DNA of 64,000 nucleotides from Kribbella jejuensis. Its GTDB lineage: Bacteria; Actinomycetota; Actinomycetes; Propionibacteriales; Kribbellaceae. The position numbers and the translations under genes were made by a program. Location: the NCBI RefSeq assembly GCF_006715085.1, contig NZ_VFMM01000002.1:1054001-1118000 (forward strand). Direction: 5' to 3'. The notes under the pieces are model-generated. The model did no database searches. It worked only from the letters and a program-made list of their open reading frames with translations, and had not been told where the DNA came from. Shown here piece after piece: positions 33,351 through 42,584 of the stretch. Numbering within the stretch: position 1 is the stretch's first letter; the number at the start of each line of letters is the position of its first letter.

Positions 33351-34181
33351 TCAGGCGTCGCTTCGGGACAGTCGCCAAGCGGCACCGGCCAGCGCGAGCG
33401 CGGTCCAGGCCGCGAACACGAGGAACCCGGTGCCCGCCGACAGCATGTGAGGTGCGTGGTGCAGCGAGTACATGGATTCGCCCGCGTTGCTGGGCAGGTA
33501 CTGCTCGATCGAGTTGCGCCAGGACTTCGGCAGCAGCGAGACGAGCCCCGGGACGAGCATGAGCGCGCCGACCAGCGCGGAGATCGCCCCGGCGACGGAC
33601 CGCAGCAACGCGCCGAGCGCGACACCGATCACGCCGATCAGCCCGAGGTAAACGGTCGCGCCGAGCAGACTGCGAACCACGCCGCCGGTGCCGATCGTCA
33701 TCGCGGCGGGTGTGTCGGGCAGGATCCCGGTGCCGATGAAGAACGTCACGAACGTTCCGGCCAACGCGATCACCAGGGCGACCACGCCGTACACCGTTGC
33801 CTTCGACCACAGAACCGGTAGTCGCCGCGGAACCGACGCGAGCGTCGAGCGGATCGATCCCGTCGAGTACTCGCCCGCGGTCACCAGTACGCCGAGGACG
33901 CCGAGCGCCAACTGCGCCAGCGGTACACCGAACAACGACAAGCTGAGGCCGGTCGCATCGGCGAAGTCCGGGTCCATCTGCCGCCCGGATGTGATCCCGG
34001 AGTGGTAGCGAAGAGCCGCGATGGTGCCGAAGGCAATCAAGAACAGCAGCCCGAGCCCGAGCGCGATCCACGTCGACCTGAGAGACCACAGCTTCGTGGA
34101 CTCGGAGCGCAGTACATGCGAGCCGGTGACTCGGTACGCCGGCTTGGTGGTGGCCGGTTTCTCAACAGCCGTGGCGGTCAT
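33351..34181 (-). CDS. ABC-2 type transporter permease
   Basis: Membrane protein of 276 residues with about six hydrophobic segments (about 38-58, 85-105, 130-152, 165-187, 195-218, 248-266). The ATG overlaps the ATPase stop (ATGA). The start EKPATTKPAYRVTGSHVLRSESTKLWSLRSTW is typical of permeases paired with BcrA-type ATPases. Likely exports a drug, peptide or lipid; the substrate cannot be read from sequence. Confidence 0.92.
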   Translation of the reverse strand: MTATAVEKPATTKPAYRVTGSHVLRSESTKLWSLRSTWIALGLGLLFLIAFGTIAALRYHSGITSGRQMDPDFADATGLSLSLFGVPLAQLALGVLGVLVTAGEYSTGSIRSTLASVPRRLPVLWSKATVYGVVALVIALAGTFVTFFIGTGILPDTPAAMTIGTGGVVRSLLGATVYLGLIGVIGVALGALLRSVAGAISALVGALMLVPGLVSLLPKSWRNSIEQYLPSNAGESMYSLHHAPHMLSAGTGFLVFAAWTALALAGAAWRLSRSDA

Positions 34182-35092
34182 GCGGCCAGCTCCTTGCCGT
34201 GGTAGACGACGTCGTCGCGGGTGAGGTCCATGAACGCCTGCTCCAGCGAGACCTTCACGGTGGTGAGCTCGTACAGCGCGATACCGTGCTCGGCGGCCGT
34301 CGTACCGATCGAACGGGCCGGTAACCCGGTGACCTCCAGCTCCTCGGAGCCCGTACCGACGATCTGCACACCCGGTCCGGCGAGTACGTCGCGCAGTCGC
34401 GCCGGGTCCGCGGTGGCCACCCGTACGGCGTCACCGCCTGCCTGGCGGACCAACTCGTCGACGCTCGTGTCCGCGAGCAGCCGGCCGCGGCCGACGATGA
34501 TCAGCCGGTCGGCGACCAGCGCCATCTCGCTCATCAGGTGCGACGAGACGAAGACCGTGCGGCCCTCGGACGCGAGCTGCGTGAGCAGGTTCCGGATCCA
34601 CAGCACGCCTTCGGGGTCCAGTCCGTTCACCGGCTCGTCGAGCATCACGGTCGCCGGGTCGCCCAGCAGCGCGCCGGCGATACCGAGCCGCTGGCCCATG
34701 CCGAGCGAGAACTGTCCGGCCCGCTTCTTCGCCACCGACTGCAGGCCGGTCAGCTCGATCACCTCGTCGACCCGGCGGCGCGGGATGCCGTGCGTCTGCG
34801 CCTGCGCGAGCAGGTGGTTGAACGCCGAGCGGCCCGGATGGACCGACTTCGCCTCGAGCAGCGCGCCGACCTCCTGCAGCGGCGACGGATGCTCCCGGTA
34901 GTGCTTGCCGTTCACGGTCACCGACCCGCTGGTGGGTGCGTCCAGGCCGATGATCATCCGCATCGTCGTGGACTTCCCGGCACCGTTCGGTCCGAGGAAC
35001 CCGGTCACCGCGCCGGGCCGGACGGTGAACTCCAGTCCGTCGACCGCGGTCGTCTCGCCGTACCGCTTCGTCAGCTGTCTCGCTTCGATCAT
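34178..35092 (-). CDS. ABC transporter ATP-binding protein (drug/bacitracin-export type)
   Basis: ATPase of 304 residues. Walker A GPNGAGKST (about 34-42), signature FSLGMGQRLGIAGAL (about 128-142), Walker B VMLDEPVNGLDPEG (about 149-162) and switch His in FVSSHLMSE. A C-terminal extension after about 210 is usual in this group. First gene of a four-gene minus-strand unit with permease, kinase and regulator. No ribosome site precedes ATG 35092, so a leaderless message is possible; a palindrome lies about 70 bp upstream. Confidence 0.94.
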   Translation of the reverse strand: MIEARQLTKRYGETTAVDGLEFTVRPGAVTGFLGPNGAGKSTTMRMIIGLDAPTSGSVTVNGKHYREHPSPLQEVGALLEAKSVHPGRSAFNHLLAQAQTHGIPRRRVDEVIELTGLQSVAKKRAGQFSLGMGQRLGIAGALLGDPATVMLDEPVNGLDPEGVLWIRNLLTQLASEGRTVFVSSHLMSEMALVADRLIIVGRGRLLADTSVDELVRQAGGDAVRVATADPARLRDVLAGPGVQIVGTGSEELEVTGLPARSIGTTAAEHGIALYELTTVKVSLEQAFMDLTRDDVVYHGKELAA

Positions 35093-35127
35093 GCAGCCAA
35101 ACGTAGGGAGACCAGGCGGCCGGAACC

Positions 35128-35176
35128 GTAGTACCGGGGCCTGATCTTCTCCACCGGTGTCGTACCGCGGTACTAC
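35128..35176. promoter_or_regulatory. Palindromic region upstream of the ABC exporter unit
   Basis: Perfect 12-bp palindrome GTACCGCGGTAC at 35162-35173. In addition GTAGTACCG at 35128-35136 and CGGTACTAC at 35168-35176 are perfect inverted repeats 31 bp apart. The 90-bp gap between the LacI stop and the ATPase start holds nothing else clear. It may be a regulator site for the downstream kinase/regulator, or the terminator of the LacI gene. Confidence 0.4.
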
Positions 35177-35182
35177 ACCGGC

Positions 35183-36202
35183 TCAGCTCTTGCGGTGGGT
35201 CGGAGGCGGAGCTGTCGACTCGCGGAAGATCAGTTGGTTGATCCGCCGGGGCGGCGGCTCGGGAGCCGGTTCGCCGCGGATCTCGGCGACGAGCTGGTGG
35301 ATGGCGGCGCGGCCCTGGGCCTCGCGGTCGACGGCGACGGTGGACAGCGACGGCGTGGCGAAGCGGCCCATCTGCTCGTCGTCCCAGCCGAACACGCTCA
35401 GGTCGCCCGGCACGCTCCAGCCGCGCTCGAGGGCAGCGCGGACGACGCCCATCGCGACCACGTCGTTCGCCGCGACGACGGCGGTGACCGCGGTGTCGGG
35501 CGGCAGCGCGCGAATCGCGTCGTACCCGTCCTGGGCCTGCCATTTCCCGTCCACCACACCGGCCGACTCCAGGCCGAGCTGCTCGATGGTCTCGAGGTAG
35601 ACGCGGCGCCGGTTGCGGGCGGAGGCGAAGTTCTCGAGGTCTCCGGACACGTGCAGGAAGGTGCGATGGCCGAGGCCGGCCAGGTGCTCGATGATCTCCC
35701 GGACCTCGCTGGCGTCGGCGAGCTCGGCCAGGCCGTGCAGCTTGTCGTCGTACGTCCCGGTCTCGACGACCGGGACCCGGTCCGACTTCTTGGCCCTCGC
35801 GCTGATCGGCGACAGCGCGAGGATGCCCTCGACCTGGCCGGACCGGGCCAGCTCGTCGATCCGGGCCGACCGCGCCGCCTGGCCGCCCTCGACGCTGACG
35901 ATCTCGACCTGGTACCCGGCCTCGTGCGCGGTCCGGGACGCGGCCGCGAGTAGCCGGCCCGGGAAGTGCTCGCCGGAGGCCAGCACGATCGCGAGCCGGT
36001 TGGTGTGCCGGGTACGCATCGACCGGGCGACCAGGTTCGGCCGGTAGTCGAGGGTCTTCACCGCGAACTCGACCTTGACCCTGGTCTTCGGCTTGAGGCT
36101 GTCCTTGTCCTGCAGGTAGCGGGACACGGTCGTGTGCGACACACCGGCCAGGCTCGCCACTTCGTGAATGGTGGCCGGCCGTTTCGGCCTCGCGTCTGCC
36201 AC
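35183..36202 (-). CDS. LacI family regulator of the second LplB/YtcP importer
   Basis: Regulator of 339 residues with GTG start and AGGAGGG upstream. Helix-turn-helix at about 11-35 (TIHEVASLAGVSHTTVSRYLQDK), hinge RPNLVARSMRTRH, then a sensing core (LAIVLASGEHFPGRLLAAASR, AVVAANDVVAMGVVRAAL, SVFGWDDEQMGRFATPSLSTV). Divergent from the importer operon and probably its repressor, acting at the near-palindrome 36301-36317. Confidence 0.92.
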   Translation of the reverse strand: MADARPKRPATIHEVASLAGVSHTTVSRYLQDKDSLKPKTRVKVEFAVKTLDYRPNLVARSMRTRHTNRLAIVLASGEHFPGRLLAAASRTAHEAGYQVEIVSVEGGQAARSARIDELARSGQVEGILALSPISARAKKSDRVPVVETGTYDDKLHGLAELADASEVREIIEHLAGLGHRTFLHVSGDLENFASARNRRRVYLETIEQLGLESAGVVDGKWQAQDGYDAIRALPPDTAVTAVVAANDVVAMGVVRAALERGWSVPGDLSVFGWDDEQMGRFATPSLSTVAVDREAQGRAAIHQLVAEIRGEPAPEPPPRRINQLIFRESTAPPPTHRKS

Positions 36203-36261
36203 GCTCCCCCTCCTTGCGCCCGGATGGTCGTCCGGGGTTGCAGCAGCATATCACCGAGCTC

Positions 36262-36317
36262 TTGACACCCAAAGAATGCTGCGGTTAGCTACCGGCTCAG
36301 AAGTGGATCGATCACTT
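36262..36317 (+). promoter_or_regulatory. Promoter with LacI-type operator for the second importer operon
   Basis: TTGACA at 36262-36267 with a weak -10 (TTAGCT or TAGCTA near 36285-36291). It is followed by AAGTGGATCGATCACTT at 36301-36317, palindromic in 15 of 17 positions. The operator falls at or just after the expected transcription start, the same layout as at 14520-14573. Confidence 0.6.
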
Positions 36318-36347
36318 TTTATTCTGACGACCTACCAGGGAGATCCT

Positions 36348-37268
36348 GTGGCCGTTAAACGCTCGCTGCGGTCGCGTCTGTGGCGCGACTATCCCGTTCT
36401 GTTGCTCGCGGTTCCCGGAATGCTGGTGCTGCTCGCGTTTCAGTACTACCCGCTCTGGGGAAATGTCATTGCATTTCAGGATTATCAGCCGTACCTCGGG
36501 ACAAGTAAGAGTCTGTGGTCCGGATTCCAGAATTTTTCCGTCATCTTCAACGGTGATCCACAATTCCTCAACGCGGTCGAGAACACGCTGATCCTGACCG
36601 CGATCCAGACCGTGATCGTGTTCCCGGCGCCGATCGTGGTCGCGCTGGTGCTGCACAGCCTGCTGTCGAACAAGCTGCGGCAGTTCGTCCAGACGATCAT
36701 CTACCTGCCGCACTTCATGTCGTGGGTGATCGTGGTCGCGATCTTCCAGCAGATGCTCGGCGGCACCGGGATGATCAACAACTGGCTGCGCGGGCACGGG
36801 TACAGCCCGATGCACATCATCGGCAACGTCGAGGCGTTCCGGGCGCTGCTCACCTCGCAGGTGCTCTGGAAGGACACCGGCTGGGCGACCATCCTGTTCC
36901 TCGCGGTGCTGTCCCAGATCGACCGGGCGCTCTACGAGGCGTCTGCGGTGGACGGCGCGGGCCGCTGGCGGCAAACCTGGCACGTCACGCTGCCGGGACT
37001 GAAGCCGATCATCATCCTGCTGCTGATCCTGAAGCTCGGCGACTCGCTCACGGTCGGGTTCGAGCAGATCATCCTGCAGCAACAGGCCGTCGGCATCGAC
37101 GCCAGCGACGTGCTCGACACCTACGTCTACAACAACGGCATCCTCGGCGGGAACTGGGGGGTGGCGGCAGCGGTCGGCCTGGTGAAGAGCGTCGTCGCGC
37201 TGGCCCTGGTGCTGTCCGCCAACAAGATCGCCCACCGCCTCGGTGAGGAAGGCGTGTACCGCGGATGA
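36348..37268 (+). CDS. ABC importer permease (LplB type), second system
   Basis: Permease of 306 residues; GTG 36348 is chosen because AGGGAG precedes it and the longer frame would cross the promoter. Hydrophobic segments and the EAA loop (ALYEASAVDGAGRWRQTWHVT followed by LPGLKPI) fit the LplB/YteP family. The first bases after the start are noticeably less GC-rich (AAATGTCATTGCATTTC region) than the rest. It overlaps the partner permease by 4 bp. No ATPase gene is nearby. Confidence 0.93.
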   Translation: MAVKRSLRSRLWRDYPVLLLAVPGMLVLLAFQYYPLWGNVIAFQDYQPYLGTSKSLWSGFQNFSVIFNGDPQFLNAVENTLILTAIQTVIVFPAPIVVALVLHSLLSNKLRQFVQTIIYLPHFMSWVIVVAIFQQMLGGTGMINNWLRGHGYSPMHIIGNVEAFRALLTSQVLWKDTGWATILFLAVLSQIDRALYEASAVDGAGRWRQTWHVTLPGLKPIIILLLILKLGDSLTVGFEQIILQQQAVGIDASDVLDTYVYNNGILGGNWGVAAAVGLVKSVVALALVLSANKIAHRLGEEGVYRG

Positions 37269-38173
37269 AGACCAACCCGCCCAGAACCATGGTCGGCGGT
37301 ATGCCGATGCCCGGTCTGCTCGAGCGCGTCCTCAAGGCCGTGTTCCTGACCGTCATCTGTGCCGTCGTGGTGTTCCCGTTCATCGGTGTGATCTCGACCA
37401 GCCTCGCACCGCCCGCGGAAGTGACGAAGGCCGGCGGGTTCGTGCTGTTCCCGACCAAGGGCATCGACCTCACCGCGTACCGCTCGATCCTGTCCGGTGG
37501 CACCGTCACCCAGGCGCTGCTGGTCAGCGGCTTCATCACCGCGGTCGGTACGACGATCGCCGTACTGCTGACCTGCACGCTCGGCTGGGCGCTGAGCCGC
37601 CGGGGCACCGTCGGCAACCGGGCGCTGCTGCTGATCGTGCTGATCAGCCTGCTGTTCAACCCGGGGATGATCCCGTCCTACCTGGTCGTCCAGCAGTTCG
37701 GGCTGCTGAACAGTCTGTGGGCCGTGATCGTTCCGGTCAGTGTCAGCGCGTTCAACGTGATCGTGGTCCGCTCGTTCTTCGTCGGCCTGCCCGCCGAGAT
37801 CATCGACGCGGCCCGGATCGACGGCGCCTCGGAGTGGAAGCTGTTCCGGCACATCGGCCTGCCGCTGTCCAAGGCGGTGATCGCCGTGATCGGGCTGTTC
37901 TACGGCGTCGGCTACTGGAACAGCTTCTTCAACGCGATGCTGTACCTCAACGACAGCAGCAAGTGGCCGCTGCAACTGGTGCTCCGGACGTACGTCGTGA
38001 ACGGCGTCGAGCTCGGTGGCCAGGACCTGGGACTCGGCAGCGAGGCGGTACCACCGCAGACCTCGATCCAGATGGCGATCCTGATGATCTCGATCGTCCC
38101 GGTGCTCTGCGTCTACCCGTTCATCCAGCGCCACTTCGCCAAGGGCGTACTCACCGGCGCCGTCAAGGGCTGA
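37265..38173 (+). CDS. ABC importer permease (YtcP type), second system
   Basis: Second channel subunit, 302 residues, ATGA overlap with the LplB-type gene. Its EAA loop reads IIDAARIDGASEWKLFRHIG followed by LPLSKAV, and the C-terminus ends HFAKGVLTGAVKG, matching the family's usual end. It should pair with the LplB-like subunit to import an oligosaccharide or sugar acid delivered by the following lipoprotein. Confidence 0.93.
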   Translation: MKTNPPRTMVGGMPMPGLLERVLKAVFLTVICAVVVFPFIGVISTSLAPPAEVTKAGGFVLFPTKGIDLTAYRSILSGGTVTQALLVSGFITAVGTTIAVLLTCTLGWALSRRGTVGNRALLLIVLISLLFNPGMIPSYLVVQQFGLLNSLWAVIVPVSVSAFNVIVVRSFFVGLPAEIIDAARIDGASEWKLFRHIGLPLSKAVIAVIGLFYGVGYWNSFFNAMLYLNDSSKWPLQLVLRTYVVNGVELGGQDLGLGSEAVPPQTSIQMAILMISIVPVLCVYPFIQRHFAKGVLTGAVKG

Positions 38174-38207
38174 CCCTCCCGCAAAGACCTTCCAGAAAGG
38201 AACACCC

Positions 38208-39833
38208 ATGTCTGTCTACGATGCGCGGCTCGCCCGCCGGGCCGTGCTGGCCGGTGGTGCGGCGCTCGGCCTCGCCGGTGCCGTTGGTTGCTCCAACGCC
38301 GGCCGGGGCGCGTCCGGCGCCGGCAACGACGAGGCGACCAAGACCAGGATCCGGCCGGCCTACGAGCGCTACTCCGGGGTGAAGCCCGACCTGTCCGGCG
38401 CCGAGTACAAGATCCCGGACGCGTTCAACAAGTACCCGGCCAACCCGGTCCAGGCGATCTCCGCGGCGCCCGGCGACGGCAAGCCGATCACGGTCACGAC
38501 GTACACGAACACGCCGATCCCGCCGCGGCTGGAGCAGAACACGTTCTGGCAGGAGTTCAACAAGCGGGTCGGGTCCCCGGTCCAGGTGAACCTGACGCCG
38601 TCGGTGGACTACGACCGCAAGTTCGCCACCGCGGTCGCCGGTGACCAGCTGGGCGACGTGTTCCTGGTCGGCAACGTACCGCAGACCCCGCAGATGCTGG
38701 CGGCGAAGGCGGTCGACCTGACCCCGCACCTGTCCGGCGACAACATCAAGAAGTACCCGTACCTGGCGAACCTGCCCGAGCTCGCCTGGAACTCCGGCAT
38801 CTTCGACGGCAAGATCTACGGCGTCCCGATCCCGCGTGGCGCGATCAGCTCGCAGGTGATGTACAGCCGCCGGGACATCCTCGCGGCGCAGGGGCTGAAG
38901 CCCGAGGTGAAGAGTGCCGACGAGTTCGTCGAGCTGTGCAAGGCGCTGACCGACAAGAAGCTCAACCGGTTCGCGCTGGCGACCGCGCCGACGCAGTTCG
39001 TCCGGAACATGTTCGACATCCCGAACACCTGGAGCAAGGACGGCGACAAGCTCGTCAGCATGTTCGAGCACCCGGGTCACGAGGACGTGTTCGCACTCCT
39101 GCAGCAGCTCTGGAAGTCCGGCTACATCCACCCGGACGCGTACTCCGGCCAGAACCTGGACATGAAGACCCGGTTCGCGAACGGCTCCAGCCCGTTGGTA
39201 CAGGACACCTTCAGCGGCTGGCCGACGTACCTGCAGACGATGACCGATCCGAAGGCGGAGATCGCGATCATCGCGCCGCCCAAGCACGACGGGTCCGGGC
39301 AGGGCTCGATCTGGCTCGGCGCCCCCGCGATCGGGGTCAGTGCGATCAGCAAGAAGGCCGAGGCCCGGGTCGAGACACTGCTCGGGTACCTGAACTTCCT
39401 GGCGACGCCGTTCGGCACCAAGGAGTACCTGTTCCGCAAGTTCGGTCTGCCCGGGGTGCACCACCGGATCGTCGACGGCAATCCCGTCCTGAACGCGAAG
39501 GGCTTCAGCGAGGTCCAGCTGGGCCTGATGTACCAGGCGGACGGGCCGTGGACGATCTTCCTGCCCGAGCACGCGGGCAGCGCCGAGAACGAGTTCAACG
39601 CGATGAAGTCGGTGGTCCCGACCGCGCTCGACAACCCGGCCGCCGGGCTCTACTCCGAGACCAGCAACCGCAAGAACAAGCAGCTGAACGACGCGATCAA
39701 CCAGGTCACCGACGACATCGTGCAGGGCCGCAAGCCGATCTCGGTCTGGGCGCCGGCGGTGAAGAAGTGGAAGAGCGACGGCGGCGACAAGATCGCCGAG
39801 GAACTCGCCGCAGCCCTGAAATCATCGCGCTGA
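38208..39833 (+). CDS. Tat-exported sugar-binding lipoprotein, second system
   Basis: Solute-binding protein of 541 residues, ATG with GAAAGGA upstream. Twin-arginine signal LARRAVLAGGAAL and lipobox GAVGC with lipidated Cys28. Long LplA-type mature domain. The 3' end is curious: the last codons (KSSR stop) are followed at once by a near-perfect 14-bp copy of themselves encoding the same KSSR stop in another frame (to 39847). Substrate unknown; downstream Gfo/Idh genes suggest an oxidisable sugar or polyol. Confidence 0.93.
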   Translation: MSVYDARLARRAVLAGGAALGLAGAVGCSNAGRGASGAGNDEATKTRIRPAYERYSGVKPDLSGAEYKIPDAFNKYPANPVQAISAAPGDGKPITVTTYTNTPIPPRLEQNTFWQEFNKRVGSPVQVNLTPSVDYDRKFATAVAGDQLGDVFLVGNVPQTPQMLAAKAVDLTPHLSGDNIKKYPYLANLPELAWNSGIFDGKIYGVPIPRGAISSQVMYSRRDILAAQGLKPEVKSADEFVELCKALTDKKLNRFALATAPTQFVRNMFDIPNTWSKDGDKLVSMFEHPGHEDVFALLQQLWKSGYIHPDAYSGQNLDMKTRFANGSSPLVQDTFSGWPTYLQTMTDPKAEIAIIAPPKHDGSGQGSIWLGAPAIGVSAISKKAEARVETLLGYLNFLATPFGTKEYLFRKFGLPGVHHRIVDGNPVLNAKGFSEVQLGLMYQADGPWTIFLPEHAGSAENEFNAMKSVVPTALDNPAAGLYSETSNRKNKQLNDAINQVTDDIVQGRKPISVWAPAVKKWKSDGGDKIAEELAAALKSSR

Positions 39834-39877
39834 AGTCGTCGCGCTGACCCGCGAAACCACGCAACGGAGGGAACATC

Positions 39878-40930
39878 TTGACCCCCACCCAACCAGTCAG
39901 ATTCGCCGCGGTCGGGCTCGACCACGCCCACATCTTCGGCCAGGTCGCCGGGTTGATCGGCGCCGGTGCGGAGTTCGTCGCGATGGCCACCGACGATCCG
40001 TCGGCATCGGTCGCGGTGAAGATGCGCGAGCGGTTCGCCGGCGTTCCCTTCGCCGACGACCCTGACGAGCTGATCGCCCGGGACGGTATCGACCTGGTCG
40101 TCACCGCCGCGGTCCCGGACCGCCGCGGGCCGATCGCGGTCGCGGCGCTCCGGTCGGGCAAGGACGTGATGGCCGACAAGCCCGGCTGCGTCACGCTCGA
40201 CCAGTTGGAGGAGATCGAGAAGGCGGTCGACCAGAGCGGCCGGTTCTGGTCGGTGACGTTCTCGGAGCGGTTCGAGGTCCCGTGCGTGCTCAAGGCCGGC
40301 GAGCTGGTCCGGGAAGGCCGGATCGGTACGGTCGTGCAGACGATGGGCGTCGGGCCGCACCGGATCGGGGACCGGGCCCATCTCGCCGGCGGCGACGGCC
40401 GGCCGGACTGGTTCTACGACAAGCAGCGGTACGGCGGCATCATCACCGACATCGCCTCGCACCAGATCGACCAGTTCCTCTGGTTCACCGGTGCGCGCTC
40501 GGCGGAGGTGGTGGCGAGTTCGGTGGGCAACTTCGCCAACCAGGACGAGCCGGGGCTGCAGGACTTCGGTGAGGTGCTGCTGCGTAGCGACAACGCGCAG
40601 GGGTACGTTCGAGTGGACTGGTACACGCCTGCCGGTCTGCCTACCTGGGGAGACGGCCGGCTCACGGTCCTCGGGACGGAGGGCTACATCGAGATGCGCA
40701 AGTACATCGATCTCGCAGGCCGGCCCGGCGGCAACCACCTGTTCCTGGTGAACCAGGAGGGTACGCAGTACATCGACTGCTCTGACGTCGAAACGACCTA
40801 CTCCGCCGACATCGTCCGGGACGTCCGAGAACGTACGACGACGGCCGCGCCGCAGCAGCACACCTTCGAGACGATGCGGCTCGCTCTGACCGCGCAGCAG
40901 AACGCCGTACTGCGGGGAGCGGCCCGATGA
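39878..40930 (+). CDS. Gfo/Idh/MocA family oxidoreductase
   Basis: NAD(P)-dependent sugar or inositol dehydrogenase-like protein of 350 residues. The TTG start is supported by GGAGGG 7 nt upstream. The N-terminal Rossmann region is a variant (FAAVGLDHAHIFGQVAGL replaces the usual GxGxxG), which may alter cofactor binding. The Lys expected in catalysis lies in MADKPGCVT, and the C-terminal domain has GGIITDIASHQIDQFLWFTG. It overlaps the second oxidoreductase by 4 bp. Confidence 0.88.
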   Translation: MTPTQPVRFAAVGLDHAHIFGQVAGLIGAGAEFVAMATDDPSASVAVKMRERFAGVPFADDPDELIARDGIDLVVTAAVPDRRGPIAVAALRSGKDVMADKPGCVTLDQLEEIEKAVDQSGRFWSVTFSERFEVPCVLKAGELVREGRIGTVVQTMGVGPHRIGDRAHLAGGDGRPDWFYDKQRYGGIITDIASHQIDQFLWFTGARSAEVVASSVGNFANQDEPGLQDFGEVLLRSDNAQGYVRVDWYTPAGLPTWGDGRLTVLGTEGYIEMRKYIDLAGRPGGNHLFLVNQEGTQYIDCSDVETTYSADIVRDVRERTTTAAPQQHTFETMRLALTAQQNAVLRGAAR

Positions 40931-42075
40931 AGGTCGCGATCGTTGGCTGTGGCAACATCAGCCGCCGGCACGCGGAGGCGTACGCGCACACCGGCAGGAC
41001 CGAACTCGTCGGTGCGGCCGATCTCCGGCTCGAGAAGGCGGAAGCGCTCGCCGCGAAGTTCGGCGGGCGGGCGTACGCGAGCGCGACCGAGCTACTGGCG
41101 GCGGAGGATCCGGACCTCGTCTCGGTGGCGACGCCACCGGGTAGTCATGCGGGACTCGCGATCGAGATCCTCGGCGCGGGCAAGTCCGTGCTGCTGGAGA
41201 AGCCGCCGGTGCTGAGCCTGGCGGAGCTGGATGCGGTGGCGGAGGCGGAGGCGGCGAGTGAGGGCTCGGTGTCGGTGGTCTTCCAGCACCGGCACGGATC
41301 CGCCGGACTGCGTGCCGCCGATCTGCTCGGGCGCGGCGCGCTCGGGCGGCCGCTGGTCGCGGTGTGCGAGACGTTGTGGTTCCGGCCGGTCAGCTACTTC
41401 GACCCGGAGTGGCGCGGTACCTGGGCCGGCGAGGGCGGTGGGCCGACGCTCGGGCACGGCATCCATCAGATCGACCTGTTGCTCCATCTGCTCGGGCCGT
41501 GGCGGACGATCGACGCCACGGCCGTCCGGCTGGACCGGCCGGTGGAGTTCGAGGACGTGTCGCTGGCGTCGGTGGTGTTCGAGAGTGGCGCGGTGGCGAG
41601 CGTCATCAACAGCCTGCTCTCGCCGCGGGAGCTGAGCCGGATCCGGATCGACACGTCCGGTGGGACCCTCGAGGTCAACCACGTCTACGGGTACTCCGAC
41701 AAGGACTGGACGTTCCACTCGGCGCCGGACGCGGCGAAGGCGGCGACGCTCGGGCTCGATCCCGGCGTACCAAAGTCTTCCACTGCGGACGGTTCCGGGC
41801 CTACCGACCCGTGGGCGGCGTCGGCGGGGGAGGACGTGCCGAGCAACCACGAGGCGCAGCTCACGCAGCTGGTCGACGACCTGCTGGCCGGTCGTGCGCA
41901 TGCCACCAGTTTGGCGAGCACGCGCCCGACGATGGAGTTCGTCACCGCGCTGTACGCGTCGGCGATCACCGGCGGCCCGGTCCGCCGCGCAGACCTGACC
42001 CCCGAGCACCCGTTCTACCGAGCCCTGAACGGAGGCATTCCCGAGCCGCGACTCGGAAACGCGTTCCTGACCTGA
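40927..42075 (+). CDS. Gfo/Idh/MocA family oxidoreductase
   Basis: Second dehydrogenase of the importer operon, 382 residues. Standard Rossmann motif VAIVGCGNISRRHAEAY (about 3-19), catalytic Lys in LLEKPPVLS, and the C-terminal domain motif GGGPTLGHGIHQIDLLLHLLG. Two such enzymes in a row may carry out oxidation and reduction at one carbon to isomerise an imported sugar. Sugar unknown. Confidence 0.92.
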   Translation: MKVAIVGCGNISRRHAEAYAHTGRTELVGAADLRLEKAEALAAKFGGRAYASATELLAAEDPDLVSVATPPGSHAGLAIEILGAGKSVLLEKPPVLSLAELDAVAEAEAASEGSVSVVFQHRHGSAGLRAADLLGRGALGRPLVAVCETLWFRPVSYFDPEWRGTWAGEGGGPTLGHGIHQIDLLLHLLGPWRTIDATAVRLDRPVEFEDVSLASVVFESGAVASVINSLLSPRELSRIRIDTSGGTLEVNHVYGYSDKDWTFHSAPDAAKAATLGLDPGVPKSSTADGSGPTDPWAASAGEDVPSNHEAQLTQLVDDLLAGRAHATSLASTRPTMEFVTALYASAITGGPVRRADLTPEHPFYRALNGGIPEPRLGNAFLT

Positions 42076-42084
42076 GCTCCAGGA

Positions 42085-42504
42085 TCAGCTGCGGGTGAGG
42101 GCGAGGACCGGGATGGTGCGGATGCCGGCGGTCTTCTGCTCGTACTCCGCGAAACCTGGGTACCGCTTGGCCTGCTCGGCGTAGATCCGGTCGCGGTCGG
42201 CGCCGGTCACCTCACGGACGCGCACCTCGTAGGTCTCGGTGCCGACCTCGACCGTCGCCGTCCCGGCCGCGAGCAGGTTCGCGTACCACTCGGGGTTGTC
42301 CGGCGCGCCACCCTTGCTGGCGAACACGTACATCGTCTTGGGGTCGGTCTCGTCCGCGAGGTACATCATCGGTGCGACGAACTCGCGTCCGCTCTTTCGC
42401 CCGAGGTGATGCACGAGCACCAGCGGCGCGCCCTCGAACGGCCCACCGACCTTGCCCTCGTTGGCCCGGAACTCATCGATCGTCTGCTGATTGAAGTCAT
42501 TCAT
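42085..42504 (-). CDS. Deazaflavin (F420)-dependent nitroreductase family protein
   Basis: Small protein of 139 residues of the Ddn-like split-beta-barrel group. Seen: LVLVHHLGRKSGREFVAPMMYL (about 28-49), GGAPDNPEWYANLLA and TYEVRVREVTGADRDRIY, the usual family signature. Such enzymes use reduced F420 to reduce quinones or nitro compounds. It converges on the Gfo/Idh gene 9 bp away and is divergent from the PPOX-type gene. Confidence 0.9.
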   Translation of the reverse strand: MNDFNQQTIDEFRANEGKVGGPFEGAPLVLVHHLGRKSGREFVAPMMYLADETDPKTMYVFASKGGAPDNPEWYANLLAAGTATVEVGTETYEVRVREVTGADRDRIYAEQAKRYPGFAEYEQKTAGIRTIPVLALTRS

Positions 42505-42584
42505 ACCCGCCTCAACACCCGCACCGACCCCGATATGCCCACCGGTTTGCCTTGACCTCAGGGGCAGGGTTCGATACTTCGGGC

